A stretch of DNA of 21,872 nucleotides from CAYSNP01 sp964432485 (GCA_964432485.1 CAYSNP010000031.1:1-21872), one strand, 5' to 3'; shown: positions 1 to 7,621, numbered from the stretch's first letter. Notes: generated from the sequence alone by a model not told the origin. Translations and numbers: made by a program.

Positions 1-119
1 TTCGCTGTGTGGGCATAAAACAAAACAAAATCATAGATATGGATATAAGCAAAGCGCTAGCTTTGCCTCGTGTATTTAACGAGGACTTATATAAAGTAGC
101 TAATATCTTAGGAAAATAA
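1..119 (+). CDS. pfkA: ATP-dependent 6-phosphofructokinase, C-terminal fragment (partial)
   Basis: Only the last 38 codons are present, cut by the left edge; the reading phase starts at base 3 and ends at TAA 117-119. The visible tail reads VGIKQNKIIDMDISKALALP and continues to a short C-terminal helix ending in GK. This fits the C-terminus of bacterial ATP-dependent PfkA, which typically ends with VGI..N.IVD.DI.EAL and a final helix containing LY..A. The enzyme phosphorylates fructose 6-phosphate to the 1,6-bisphosphate in glycolysis. No catalytic motif is in the window, so the call rests on the tail alone. It is followed 67 bases later by a PPi-type phosphofructokinase, which supports a glycolytic context. 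Confidence 0.75.
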   Translation, partial: RCVGIKQNKIIDMDISKALALPRVFNEDLYKVANILGK

Positions 120-154
120 AGTAATACTTAACCACCGTTAATTTAACAAGTTTT

Positions 155-172
155 TGTGTCTAAAATGACACA
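155..172 (+). other. small hairpin just upstream of the pfp ribosome binding site
   Basis: TGTGTC (155-160) and GACACA (167-172) are perfect inverted complements around a 6-nt loop. The stem ends 2 nt before the GGAGGA ribosome binding site. It has no U-tract, so it is not a normal terminator. It could modulate pfp translation or protect an mRNA end, but a 6-bp stem can occur by chance. Confidence 0.3.
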
Positions 173-174
173 TT

Positions 175-180
175 GGAGGA
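175..180 (+). promoter_or_regulatory. ribosome binding site deciding the pfp start
   Basis: GGAGGA directly abuts an ATG at 181, which would leave no spacer. The in-frame ATG at 187 has a 6-nt spacer, so 187 is the better start. Confidence 0.75.
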
Positions 181-186
181 ATGAAT

Positions 187-1437
187 ATGAAGAACTTAAG
201 AGGCGCATGTATGTTTGCGCAATCAGGCGGACCTACATCAGTAATTAATTCCAGTGCGGCAGGAGTGTTTATTGAAGCGCTGTCACGCCCTGAGATTACA
301 GGCGTTTACGGTGCCGCTCATGGGATTAAAGGAGTATTAAATGAGGTTTTTTACAATATAGGCGCGGAGGATAAGGCAGAGCTTTTGCTGCTTAAAAATA
401 CTCCCAGCTCCGCACTTGGCTCTGTGCGTTACAAACTTGCCAATCCTGAAAAAGATGATACCGATTATAAAAGGATTCTGGAGGTCTTTGAAAAATATAA
501 TATAAGGTATTTCTTTTACAATGGCGGCAATGACAGTATGGATACTTGCAATAAGATAAGCAAGTATCTGTTAGCTCATGGCTATGATTGCAATGTAATA
601 GGCGTGCCAAAAACAATAGATAATGACCTAAACGGTACAGACCATTGCCCGGGCTATGGCAGTGCCGCAAAATATGTAGCTACCACTATGATGGAGTTAT
701 CCTTAGATGCTCGTGTTTATGATACCAAGCAAGTTACAATAGTTGAGATAATGGGCAGAAATGCAGGTTGGCTAACTGCCGCCAGCGCACTTGCAGGCAA
801 TGTCGGTCATGGTCCGGACTTAATATATCTGCCTGAGCTGCCTTTTGATATAGAAAAGTTTGTAGGTGATGTCAAGCGCACATTGTCAGGCGCGGATAAG
901 AAGTGCATAGTAGCGTTAAGCGAAGGGATAAAGACAAAAGAGGGACAATATGTAGCTGAGGCTATAGAAAGCTCCAAATCGGCTGCCAGAGATTCCTTCG
1001 GGCATGCTCAACTTGGCGGAGTTGCTTCTGTTTTAGGCGAGCTGGTCAAAGAAAGGATAGGTTGTAAGGTAAGAGCCATAGAGTTCAATCTTATGCAAAG
1101 ATGCGCCGCTCACCTTGCCAGCGCAATTGATGTAGAGGAAGCATTTCAAGCAGGCGTGCAGGCTGTAAGAGCGGCTTGCTCCGGACAAACAGATAAAATG
1201 GTGGTGTTCCAAAGAGATGCTTCCAGCATAGAGTACAAGTGTCTGTATAAGTTAGTACCTTTAGAAGTTGCCGCCAATGTTGAAAAGACTATACCTTTAA
1301 CTTGGATTACAGAGGATGGCACAGGATTAAAGTCAGAGTTTATAGATTATGCGCTTCCCCTTATTCAAGGGCAAAGCTCTGCACCTATTGAAAAGGGCCT
1401 TCCTCGATTTGCACAGTTAAAAAAGGTTAGAGTATAA
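187..1437 (+). CDS. pfp: PPi-type 6-phosphofructokinase
   Basis: A 416-aa cytosolic phosphofructokinase expected to interconvert fructose 6-phosphate and fructose 1,6-bisphosphate, using pyrophosphate. Visible motifs: GGPTSVIN (residues 14-21, phosphate loop), GGNDS (113-117), PKTIDND (141-147, with the catalytic Asp region) and MGRNAGW (189-195). In ATP enzymes such as E. coli PfkA the equivalent motifs are GGDGS and PGTIDND. The Asp replacing the second-motif Gly and the Lys replacing Gly are the known signature of PPi use. The start at 187 is chosen because GGAGGA (175-180) is correctly spaced from it, while ATG 181 touches it. The gene follows pfkA closely with no promoter seen between, so the two are probably co-transcribed. 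The direction in vivo and the donor are inferred from motifs only. Confidence 0.92.
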   Translation: MKNLRGACMFAQSGGPTSVINSSAAGVFIEALSRPEITGVYGAAHGIKGVLNEVFYNIGAEDKAELLLLKNTPSSALGSVRYKLANPEKDDTDYKRILEVFEKYNIRYFFYNGGNDSMDTCNKISKYLLAHGYDCNVIGVPKTIDNDLNGTDHCPGYGSAAKYVATTMMELSLDARVYDTKQVTIVEIMGRNAGWLTAASALAGNVGHGPDLIYLPELPFDIEKFVGDVKRTLSGADKKCIVALSEGIKTKEGQYVAEAIESSKSAARDSFGHAQLGGVASVLGELVKERIGCKVRAIEFNLMQRCAAHLASAIDVEEAFQAGVQAVRAACSGQTDKMVVFQRDASSIEYKCLYKLVPLEVAANVEKTIPLTWITEDGTGLKSEFIDYALPLIQGQSSAPIEKGLPRFAQLKKVRV

Positions 1438-1462
1438 ACAATAACTGTGAGGTATCCCTAAA

Positions 1463-2233
1463 ATGTCAATTGCTGACTTTTTAGCTAAGAAAAAAGGAAA
1501 AGTAATAATAATTATAGTTATTGCTGCGCTAATTTTAGCCGGAGGAGCTACACTGGGCTATTTTTTATGGAAGCAAAAGTACAACTGCATTCCAAATAAT
1601 TTTTCAGCGGATATAGACGACCAAATAGAGTTTTATGTCACCATAAATTGGGAAGATATAGACGGTGCACAAAAGTATAATATAGAATACGAATATTATT
1701 TATATCCGGGGGTCATTCATTCTAAATCGGTAACTATATCCGAGGCTACTATATATCGAAAGCGCGGAGAATTAAAGTATAGAGTACAAAGCGTGGTAAA
1801 TGGCAAGGCTAGCCCATTTTCTGCTTGGCAAAGTTACTTTGTGCCGTCAATGGAAATACCGTTTTCGGTAGACCCGACATTAAAACCCGATGAGGAAAAA
1901 GCCAATACTTATATTCTTACCTTGCCGTTTATTGCCTATAAAAAATATGGAAATGAATATGACTTGGTGACAACTTTTGAAGTACAAGAAAAACTGCCTT
2001 CCGATACAGCTTTTAGACAATCAATTTATAAGGTAACTACGCATGTCTATGTAGTGCCAGAAGATGAGCAGGGCATCTTTACAGTTAGGGTTAGGGTGCT
2101 GAATAATACCAAATTTTCCAGCAAAGATGAAATAACTGGAGAATCAATAATTGTAACAGAAAACTTGCCTGTTGAGTTGTATGATTTATACGAGCCTAGT
2201 GACTGGGTTGAAGTAAGCATAGAATTAGCGTAA
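1463..2233 (+). CDS. unrecognised single-pass membrane protein with an Fn3-like extracytoplasmic domain
   Basis: I do not recognise this 256-aa protein as a named family. Residues 9-13 are basic (KKKGK), followed by a strongly hydrophobic segment at about 14-37, so it is likely anchored with the bulk outside the cell. Residues about 46-127 show a fibronectin type III-like pattern: a strand ending VTINW, then DGAQKYNIEY, later KYRVQSVVNGKASPFSAW. The remainder (about 130-256) is also beta-rich and ends near the C-terminus without a cell-wall sorting signal. A GAGGT ribosome binding site (1449-1453) sits 9 nt before the ATG. It lies 25 bases after pfp and has no evident promoter of its own, so it may be carried on the pfk/pfp transcript. 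Function unknown. Confidence 0.75.
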   Translation: MSIADFLAKKKGKVIIIIVIAALILAGGATLGYFLWKQKYNCIPNNFSADIDDQIEFYVTINWEDIDGAQKYNIEYEYYLYPGVIHSKSVTISEATIYRKRGELKYRVQSVVNGKASPFSAWQSYFVPSMEIPFSVDPTLKPDEEKANTYILTLPFIAYKKYGNEYDLVTTFEVQEKLPSDTAFRQSIYKVTTHVYVVPEDEQGIFTVRVRVLNNTKFSSKDEITGESIIVTENLPVELYDLYEPSDWVEVSIELA

Positions 2234-2297
2234 GTCTTTTGAGCCATTCGCTCTTATTCCATATCGGATATACAAGGGTTTTTTGCAGGTTGCTGTA

Positions 2298-2326
2298 TTG
2301 ACTTGCAACGCTTTTGGGGGTATAAT
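2298..2326 (+). promoter_or_regulatory. sigma-A-type promoter for the hydroxyacid dehydrogenase
   Basis: TTGACT (2298-2303) and TATAAT (2321-2326) are separated by 17 bases, an almost perfect housekeeping promoter. The predicted start is near 2333, giving a leader of about 18 nt that includes the ribosome binding site AGGAG (2342-2346). Confidence 0.85.
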
Positions 2327-2350
2327 ATAAGTTAGGATAATAGGAGAAAT

Positions 2351-3307
2351 ATGAAGATAGTAGTTCTGGACGGGTATTGTCTAAATCATGGAGATTTAAG
2401 CTGGGATGCTTTTAGAAAGTTAGGTAAGGTCACAATTTATGATAGGACTCCTAAGGACAAGGTTGTAGAAAGGGCATTTGATGCTGATATTATTTTAATT
2501 AATAAAGCGGTAATTGATAAGAATTTAATTGATGCACTGCCTTCCTTAAAGCATATTGCGGTAATGGCAACAGGCTATAATGTAGTTGATTGCGATTATG
2601 CACGGAAAAAAGGCATAGATGTGTCCAATGTGCCTTCCTATGGCACAGAAAGCGTGGTGCAAACTGTCTTTTCTTTAATTTTAGAACTTTATATAGGCTC
2701 AGGAGAACATAACGCCTCTGTAAAGAGCGGGCAGTGGTCTGCTTGCAAAGATTTTTGCTACTATAAACGCACCCTTAACGAGATTGCAGGCAAAACGCTA
2801 GGTATAATAGGGTATGGCAGGATTGGCAAAAGGGTAGCGCAAGTTGCTCTTGCTTTTGGCGCAAAGGTTATAGCCTATAATGTGGACGAGCAAGGCAAAG
2901 TGTCAGAGGGAGAGCATTTTGTAGCCTTAGATACACTATTGCGTCAAGCTGATATAATTTCGTTAAATTGTCCGTTAACTGCAGAAAATAAGGGTATGAT
3001 TAACGCACGCACTATTTCTTTGGCAAAAAAGGATGCCATTATTATCAATACCGCCAGAGGTCCGCTGATTTGCGAGCAAGATTTAGCCGATGCGCTTAAT
3101 AGCGGCAGGATAAGAGGAGCAGGGCTTGATGTGCTATCTCAAGAGCCCCCTGCGCCCGACAATCCTTTGCTTACTGCCCGCAATACTATAATCACTCCGC
3201 ATATAGCGTGGGCAACTCAAGAGGCAAGGATAAGGCTAATGGATATATTAGCCGCTAATGTAGCTGGCGCCATCAAAGGCGAAAAGCTAAATATAGTAAA
3301 TAAGTAA
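2351..3307 (+). CDS. D-2-hydroxyacid dehydrogenase (hydroxypyruvate/glycerate dehydrogenase-like)
   Basis: A 318-aa NAD(P)-dependent oxidoreductase that should interconvert a 2-keto acid and a D-2-hydroxy acid in the cytosol. The Rossmann loop is GYGRIG (154-159). The catalytic triad of the family is visible: Arg236 in NTARG, Glu265 in SQEPP and His284 in ITPHIAWAT. The N-terminal half forms the substrate domain, and TGYN (74-77) is the usual substrate-carboxylate loop region. At the end of the second Rossmann strand there is Asn177 where many NAD-specific members carry Asp, so cofactor preference is uncertain. Overall resemblance is closest to glycerate dehydrogenase/hydroxypyruvate reductase (HprA-like), but substrate cannot be fixed from sequence. 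It has its own strong promoter, and may run on into the ppx gene 57 bases downstream. Confidence 0.88.
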   Translation: MKIVVLDGYCLNHGDLSWDAFRKLGKVTIYDRTPKDKVVERAFDADIILINKAVIDKNLIDALPSLKHIAVMATGYNVVDCDYARKKGIDVSNVPSYGTESVVQTVFSLILELYIGSGEHNASVKSGQWSACKDFCYYKRTLNEIAGKTLGIIGYGRIGKRVAQVALAFGAKVIAYNVDEQGKVSEGEHFVALDTLLRQADIISLNCPLTAENKGMINARTISLAKKDAIIINTARGPLICEQDLADALNSGRIRGAGLDVLSQEPPAPDNPLLTARNTIITPHIAWATQEARIRLMDILAANVAGAIKGEKLNIVNK

Positions 3308-3364
3308 AATAATTTAGTTAATAATGTACTAAAGGGAAATTTAATTGGTTATAAGAGGAATTAT

Positions 3365-4879
3365 ATGGAAAAAATAGCTATTATAGATTTAGGCTCGAAC
3401 TCTGCTAGGCTTGTGATTGTAAGGATTCTCAAAGGCGGCTATTTTGTAGTAATTGACGAATTAAAAGAGCCGGTTAGGCTTGCAAAAGATATGGAAATTG
3501 ATGGTTTTTTACGACCTTTAAGGGTAGCGCAAACTATAAAGACTTTGCGCACTTTTCGCACTCTTTACGAAAGTCACGGGGTCAGCAAAGTATTTGCTTA
3601 TGCCACTCAAGTGGTTAGAAAAGCTAAGAATAGACAGAGTTTTATTGATGAGGTTGCCAATACTTGCGGCATTAAGCTCACTATTATTTCGCAGGAGGAC
3701 GAGGCAACTCTGGTATATAGAGCAGTAATTAATTCTATGGATATTCCTAAAGGGTTGATTATAGATATCGGCGGCGGCAGCGTTAAACTCATTCATTACA
3801 ACCGCAGAGTAATACTTGCTCAAGACACTTTACCGTTTGGGGCTGTTACCCTTACAGAAAAGTTTTCCGCTCAAAGCTCCGACCCTGAAGAAATTGCAAA
3901 TATGATAGAAGCGCATGTGGAAGAAGAGCTTAAAAAGCTGCCTTGGATAAATGAAATTGAAGAGGATGTGCAGCTAATCGGCGTAGGCGGCTCGCTTCGC
4001 AACCTTGGCAAAATAAGTCGGCGTTTAAGAAGGTATCCTTTGGATATGGCTCACAATTACCATATACCGTATTCGGAAATAATGACAATCTACAATACAA
4101 TCAAGCCTTTAGAGGCAGAAAAGATTGCTAGGATAAAAGGGTTGTCCAGCACCAGAGCGGATATTTTTCCTGCTGCTTTAAGTACTTTGCAAGCACTTAT
4201 CAAATGCGCCAATTTTAGCGAGATTATTATAGGCGGTGCAGGCTTTAGAGAAGGCGCAATGTTTACTTATGCTGTGCCGCAAACTATCGAAAAGCCAATT
4301 GGCGATGTGGTTGGGCATGGTATTTATACCTTACTTTCTCAATTTAATATGAATATTCCCCATGCTGAGCATGTCTTTGATTTATCCTTGCAACTTTACC
4401 GGCAGCTTAGGGTGCTTCATAAGCTGCCACGCAGATATGTTAAAATATTGCGAGTAGCTACTATGCTTCACGATATAGGCACCAGCCTAAAGTTTTATGA
4501 CCACCATAAACATTCTGCTTATTTTATCTTAAATAGCAATTTATATGGCATTGCACATAAGGACTTGATTATTGCAGCTTTTGCCGCCGCTTCTCATACC
4601 AAAGACGGGCTGGATATCGACGAGCTTCGCCCTTATGCAGATTTGTTAAACGAAGAAGAGCTGGATGCCATCAGAAAACTGGGGGTAATTGTACGGATAG
4701 CGGAGTGCTTTGACAGAAGTATGGGCAAAGTTATTGTAGGTATTAATTGCGATGTGCTGGGTGACAGCGTAATACTTAAAATGGAGACAGAAGGCGATTG
4801 CACCTTAGAAATAAAAGATGCAATGGGAGCGCTAGGTGAGTTTCGAAGAGCATTTAAAAAGAATTTGGATATCCTATGA
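3365..4879 (+). CDS. ppx: exopolyphosphatase / guanosine pentaphosphate phosphohydrolase (Ppx/GppA) with HD-type C-terminal domain
   Basis: A 504-aa two-part enzyme expected to release phosphate from polyphosphate and/or convert pppGpp to ppGpp. The N-terminal actin-fold phosphatase has the two phosphate loops DLGSNSARLVI (8-18) and DIGGGSVKL (134-142). The acidic run EDEA (111-114), where the family keeps its catalytic Glu, and the ATQVVRKAKN segment (80-89) are also present. The C-terminal half contains an HD pair in MLHDIG (His369, Asp370) with further His residues at 380-383, as in long Ppx/GppA proteins. Length matches the full-length E. coli-type proteins rather than the ~300-aa short form. 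No polyphosphate kinase gene lies nearby. The stop overlaps the maf start by 4 nt (ATGA), so the two are translationally coupled. Whether it prefers polyP or pppGpp cannot be told. Confidence 0.9.
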   Translation: MEKIAIIDLGSNSARLVIVRILKGGYFVVIDELKEPVRLAKDMEIDGFLRPLRVAQTIKTLRTFRTLYESHGVSKVFAYATQVVRKAKNRQSFIDEVANTCGIKLTIISQEDEATLVYRAVINSMDIPKGLIIDIGGGSVKLIHYNRRVILAQDTLPFGAVTLTEKFSAQSSDPEEIANMIEAHVEEELKKLPWINEIEEDVQLIGVGGSLRNLGKISRRLRRYPLDMAHNYHIPYSEIMTIYNTIKPLEAEKIARIKGLSSTRADIFPAALSTLQALIKCANFSEIIIGGAGFREGAMFTYAVPQTIEKPIGDVVGHGIYTLLSQFNMNIPHAEHVFDLSLQLYRQLRVLHKLPRRYVKILRVATMLHDIGTSLKFYDHHKHSAYFILNSNLYGIAHKDLIIAAFAAASHTKDGLDIDELRPYADLLNEEELDAIRKLGVIVRIAECFDRSMGKVIVGINCDVLGDSVILKMETEGDCTLEIKDAMGALGEFRRAFKKNLDIL

Positions 4880-5421
4880 GGGTAGTGCTGGCAAGCTCTT
4901 CGCCTCGCAGGCATCAGTTGCTTAAAGAGCTTTTTGCAGAGTTCGAAATCTGTGAGCCTGCTGCCGACGAGCATTTTATTGGCATATCTCCCCAAGAAAC
5001 CGTAAAGGAGCTTGCAACAAGAAAAACTTTAGGCGTAAAAGGCGATTTGGTAATAGGCTGCGATACTATAGTTTACCTCAAAGGTATCTATTACGGAAAG
5101 CCGCAAAATAGGGAAAAAGCTGTTAAAATGCTTATGGACCTAACAGGCAAAACTCATGAAGTTTACAGCGGATTAGCTGTAGCGTATCAAGGAGAGCTAT
5201 ATCAAGAATTCGAGCGTAGTACCGTTACTTTTAAGCAGCTGACACGCAAGCAAATAGAAGAGTATGTAGATGCTTACACACCTTATGATAAGGCGGGAGG
5301 GTACGGTATACAAGATGATTTTCTTGTAAAAGGATATAGCGGAAGCTATAAAAACATTATGGGACTGCCTGTGGAAAAACTTAAAAGCATTTTAGCTGAG
5401 ATAGGAGCACTTAATGGCTGA
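4876..5421 (+). CDS. maf: Maf-type nucleoside triphosphate pyrophosphatase
   Basis: A 181-aa Maf/Ham1-fold enzyme that hydrolyses nucleoside triphosphates (dTTP, UTP or modified bases) to the monophosphate and PPi, acting as a house-cleaning enzyme; in B. subtilis Maf is linked to septum inhibition. Diagnostic motifs: SSSPRR (7-12), catalytic Asp63 in GCDTIV, KPQNREKA (75-82), TGKTHEVYSG (90-99) and YDKAGGYGIQ (137-146). The last motif is typical of the dTTP/UTP-type (YhdE-like) subgroup. Its ATG is inside the ppx stop (ATGA), and its own end overlaps the MreB-like gene by 8 nt, so the three genes form a tight operon. maf next to mreB is the classical Firmicute arrangement; radC, often between them, is absent. 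Confidence 0.92.
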   Translation: MRVVLASSSPRRHQLLKELFAEFEICEPAADEHFIGISPQETVKELATRKTLGVKGDLVIGCDTIVYLKGIYYGKPQNREKAVKMLMDLTGKTHEVYSGLAVAYQGELYQEFERSTVTFKQLTRKQIEEYVDAYTPYDKAGGYGIQDDFLVKGYSGSYKNIMGLPVEKLKSILAEIGALNG

Positions 5422-6391
5422 AAAATTGTTGATAGACTTAGGAGCGCACTTTATTACCGCTCAATTTAAGGGCAAAAGGATAAGGGAGCGTAATTTAGGA
5501 GTTTTTTCAAAAGGAGAGGAGCTTCAATTAGTGGCGGCAGGGAGCAAAGCTGTGGAAGTGCTGCAAAAGCCGCTTGCCCCAAATATGAGTGTTATTGCTC
5601 CGGTAGGCAGTGAAGGTATAGCATATCCTCGTCCTGCGCAAATGATACTTGCATCTATCTTAAAAAGAGAATATCCTAAACTGAAAAAAAGTGCTCAAGT
5701 TTATGTTACCATGCGGCTTTGCACTAAAGAATTGCAAATGAGAGTGCTTTATAATGTTTTTAAGAAGATTGGGTTTCGAGATGTAACTTTACTTGACTCA
5801 CTCTTGGCATTGATACCCTTTGTCAGCCTTGCGCCTGTAGCGCAAATTGGTGCATCAGGCAGCGATATTGGCATTTTGGACAGCAACGGCATTATTGAAG
5901 GTTGCTCTACCTCAATAGGAGGGGAGTATCTTGACCGCTTAATTGCAGATAAGATAGAGGCGGTCTATAAGTTAAAAATCAGCCTTGCCGCTGCAGAACA
6001 TATCAAGCTGCAAGTGGGCAGCCTTATTCCCAGCGACCTTTTTTCAACTAAAGTAAGCGGCAAAAACACTTTAACCGGTGAGATACTTACTACTACCGTT
6101 ACCACCAACGATATTAGGGCGGAAGTGGTAGCTACATATACCAAGATTTTGGAGATATTGGACTCGCTCTTTACTTTATTACCTGATAAAATGCTGGATT
6201 CAATAGCAGAAAAAGCTATTTATATATCAGGCGGCGGTGCTAACATTAAAGGTATTGAAGCATTTTTCGAAGATTACTTCCGCCGTCCTATCCTTGTGTC
6301 TTCTCAACCTGAATTTGATATTATAGAGGGTTTAGCCAAGCTGGCAGAAAGGGACAAGGTGCTTGCAAACCTCTTAAAGTTGGGTAGATAA
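5414..6391 (+). CDS. divergent MreB-like actin homologue with altered nucleotide-binding residues
   Basis: A 325-aa protein that lines up with MreB along its whole length. Conserved blocks include AAGSKAVEVL (41-50, MreB AVGEEAKEML), VIAPVGSEGIA (60-70, MreB AIRPLKDGVIA), SIGGEYLDRLI (167-177), AAEHIKLQVGS (193-203) and the adenosine loop SGGGANIKGIE (272-282). Key catalytic parts differ. Phosphate loop 1 is DLGAHFITAQF (8-18) rather than DLGTANTLVY. Phosphate loop 2, normally VVDIGGGTTE, is VAQIGASGSD (142-151). The catalytic Glu region EEPMAAA becomes DSLLALI (128-134). MreB organises cell-wall synthesis as membrane-associated filaments; this copy may bind ATP poorly or not hydrolyse it. 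Its ribosome binding site AGGAG (5403-5407) lies inside maf. No mreC or mreD follows. It could be a specialised paralogue or the only MreB left in the cell. Confidence 0.8.
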   Translation: MAEKLLIDLGAHFITAQFKGKRIRERNLGVFSKGEELQLVAAGSKAVEVLQKPLAPNMSVIAPVGSEGIAYPRPAQMILASILKREYPKLKKSAQVYVTMRLCTKELQMRVLYNVFKKIGFRDVTLLDSLLALIPFVSLAPVAQIGASGSDIGILDSNGIIEGCSTSIGGEYLDRLIADKIEAVYKLKISLAAAEHIKLQVGSLIPSDLFSTKVSGKNTLTGEILTTTVTTNDIRAEVVATYTKILEILDSLFTLLPDKMLDSIAEKAIYISGGGANIKGIEAFFEDYFRRPILVSSQPEFDIIEGLAKLAERDKVLANLLKLGR

Positions 6392-6429
6392 ACAGTATTG
6401 CATTTTACTTCTTATTTCCTTTTTATATG

Positions 6430-6449
6430 ATAAAAATAGCCATTTTTAT
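6430..6449. terminator. AT-only inverted repeat, possible weak terminator
   Basis: ATAAAAAT and ATTTTTAT form a perfect 8-bp stem around AGCC, in the gap after the MreB-like gene. The stem has no G-C pairs and only a short T-rich tail, so termination would be weak. It also touches the putative -35 of minD, so it might instead be an operator-like site. Confidence 0.3.
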
Positions 6450-6475
6450 TGCTTCTGTTTGCCTTAAAATATAAT
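6449..6475 (+). promoter_or_regulatory. possible promoter for minD
   Basis: A consensus TATAAT (6470-6475) is preceded by TTGCTT (6449-6454) with a short 15-base spacer. The predicted start is near 6482, about 22 bases before the minD ATG. The -10 is convincing; the -35 is weak. Confidence 0.45.
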
Positions 6476-6503
6476 ATGTAGAATCTTATTATGAGGCGAC
6501 GGT

Positions 6504-7322
6504 ATGGGCAGAAAAATTGTTTTAACTTCAGGCAAAGGCGGCTCGGGCAAGACCAGTGTAGTTGCTAATTTAGGTATAGCTCTGGCTAGGCGAGCTTGTA
6601 AAACTTGTTTAATGGACGCTGATATTGGCTTAAACAATTTGGATGTGGCTTTGGATTTAGAAAATAGGATTGTCTATGATATTGGAGATATATTGGAAAA
6701 TAGGTGCAGCGTTTCGCAAGCCTTAATTCAAGAGCGCAACTTGAGCAAGTTGTTTATTTTGCCTTCTGCAAAAGCGGCGGATCTCAATAAAATAGAGGTA
6801 TCTTCTTTACAAAAGATTGCAAATGAATTGGCACAGAACTTTGATTATGTGCTGATAGACTGTCCTGCAGGGGTGGAGGAAGGCTTCCATCGTGCAATGT
6901 TATGCGCTGATGAGGCAATAGTAGTGACAACCCCTCATATAAGTGCAGTTAGGGATGCTGATAAGGTTATTAGTTTGCTTTCTACCTACAATGTGGATTT
7001 TTTAGGTGTTATAATCAATCGTATTCGTGGCGATATGGTAATAGAAAAGAAAATGATGTCCGCTTTTGAAATTGCAAAACTGCTTAGAGCGCGCTTAATT
7101 GGCGTAATTCCTGAGGATGATAAAATCTCTTTGTACAGCAACATTCATAAGGGCAATGCCTATCGCAGCGAAAGCAATACTGCTTACAATTTTTTGGCGG
7201 AATATATTATTAATGGCAAAGGGCTTATTTATGATTATACCGCACCTTATAAAAGTTTAATTAATAAAATGTTTCATAAACTTTTTGTAAAAAGGACAGA
7301 CAAAATGGAGGAAGAAGGGTGA
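6504..7322 (+). CDS. minD: septum site-determining ATPase MinD
   Basis: A 272-aa ParA/MinD-family P-loop ATPase that dimerises with ATP on the membrane and places the division site. The deviant Walker A is SGKGGSGKT (9-17) with signature Lys11 and catalytic-loop Lys16. The switch region DADIGLNNLDV (38-48) is close to the MinD hallmark. LENRIVYDIGDIL follows as in canonical MinD, and IDCPAG is the Walker B region. The C-terminal segment SLINKMFHKLFVKR (251-264) alternates basic and hydrophobic residues as in the MinD membrane-targeting helix, followed by a short acidic tail. A GAGG-containing ribosome binding site (about 6493-6496) precedes the ATG. Its end overlaps minE (GTGA). There is no minC before it, unlike the usual minC-minD order, so its division-inhibitor partner must be elsewhere or missing. 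Confidence 0.93.
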   Translation: MGRKIVLTSGKGGSGKTSVVANLGIALARRACKTCLMDADIGLNNLDVALDLENRIVYDIGDILENRCSVSQALIQERNLSKLFILPSAKAADLNKIEVSSLQKIANELAQNFDYVLIDCPAGVEEGFHRAMLCADEAIVVTTPHISAVRDADKVISLLSTYNVDFLGVIINRIRGDMVIEKKMMSAFEIAKLLRARLIGVIPEDDKISLYSNIHKGNAYRSESNTAYNFLAEYIINGKGLIYDYTAPYKSLINKMFHKLFVKRTDKMEEEG

Positions 7323-7576
7323 GAGAAAAAGATAAATCTATAGAAAGATTAAAAAAGATTCTGATTAGCAATAAGTCCTTTATCCCCAGCGGTATTTATA
7401 GCGCTATTCGGTTTGATATCCTACGGGTGCTAAAGGGCTATTTTCATATAAAGAAAGAAGATATTGATATTAATATAGGTTTAGACCAAGCGGGTAAGTA
7501 TATTATAGATATTAAGGTTACAGCAGAAAAGGCATTTAGAGCAAATGCGGTGGAAGACGGAATAGAAAATATCTAA
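7319..7576 (+). CDS. minE: cell division topological specificity factor MinE
   Basis: An 85-aa protein of the usual MinE size. The N-terminal part SIERLKKILISNKSFIPSG (7-25) matches the MinE anti-MinCD segment (A.eRL..iL..dR). This is followed by a helix-turn-strand region with FDILRVLKGYFHIKKEDIDI (32-51), equivalent to the MinE dimerisation strands. It should stimulate MinD ATPase and drive MinD off the membrane. The start is GTG at 7319, overlapping the minD stop, with a strong GGAGG (7307-7311) at a spacing of 7 nt. MinE occurs in many Clostridia but not in Bacillus, which uses DivIVA/MinJ, so its presence favours a Clostridia-like host. Sequence identity is modest; the position directly after minD makes the call firm. 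Confidence 0.87.
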   Translation: MREKDKSIERLKKILISNKSFIPSGIYSAIRFDILRVLKGYFHIKKEDIDINIGLDQAGKYIIDIKVTAEKAFRANAVEDGIENI

Positions 7577-7615
7577 ACATTAAAGCATTATCGCATTTGC
7601 TGAGGGCGCTATTCA

Positions 7616-7621
7616 TATAAT
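7616..7621 (+). promoter_or_regulatory. possible -10 element for the M50 protease gene
   Basis: TATAAT ends 7 nt before the ATG at 7628, so transcription from it would start at or next to the ATG. No good -35 lies at the right distance (TTGCTG at 7597-7602 leaves only 13 bases). Read-through from minDE is the alternative. Confidence 0.3.

Noticed and set aside
181..186. ATG at 181 as the pfp start
   Set aside because: It directly abuts the GGAGGA ribosome binding site; ATG 187 has proper spacing.
2244..2256. GAGC-CATTC-GCTC hairpin as a terminator after the Fn3-like gene
   Set aside because: The stem is only 4 bp and no continuous T-run follows.
4633..4995. 120-codon - strand open frame over the ppx/maf junction
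   Set aside because: Low-complexity serine-rich translation opposite real coding sequence; no independent evidence.
5414..6391. Reading the MreB-like gene as a pseudogene
   Set aside because: The frame is intact over 325 codons, well coupled to maf, and conserved blocks outside the catalytic loops are kept, so it looks selected.
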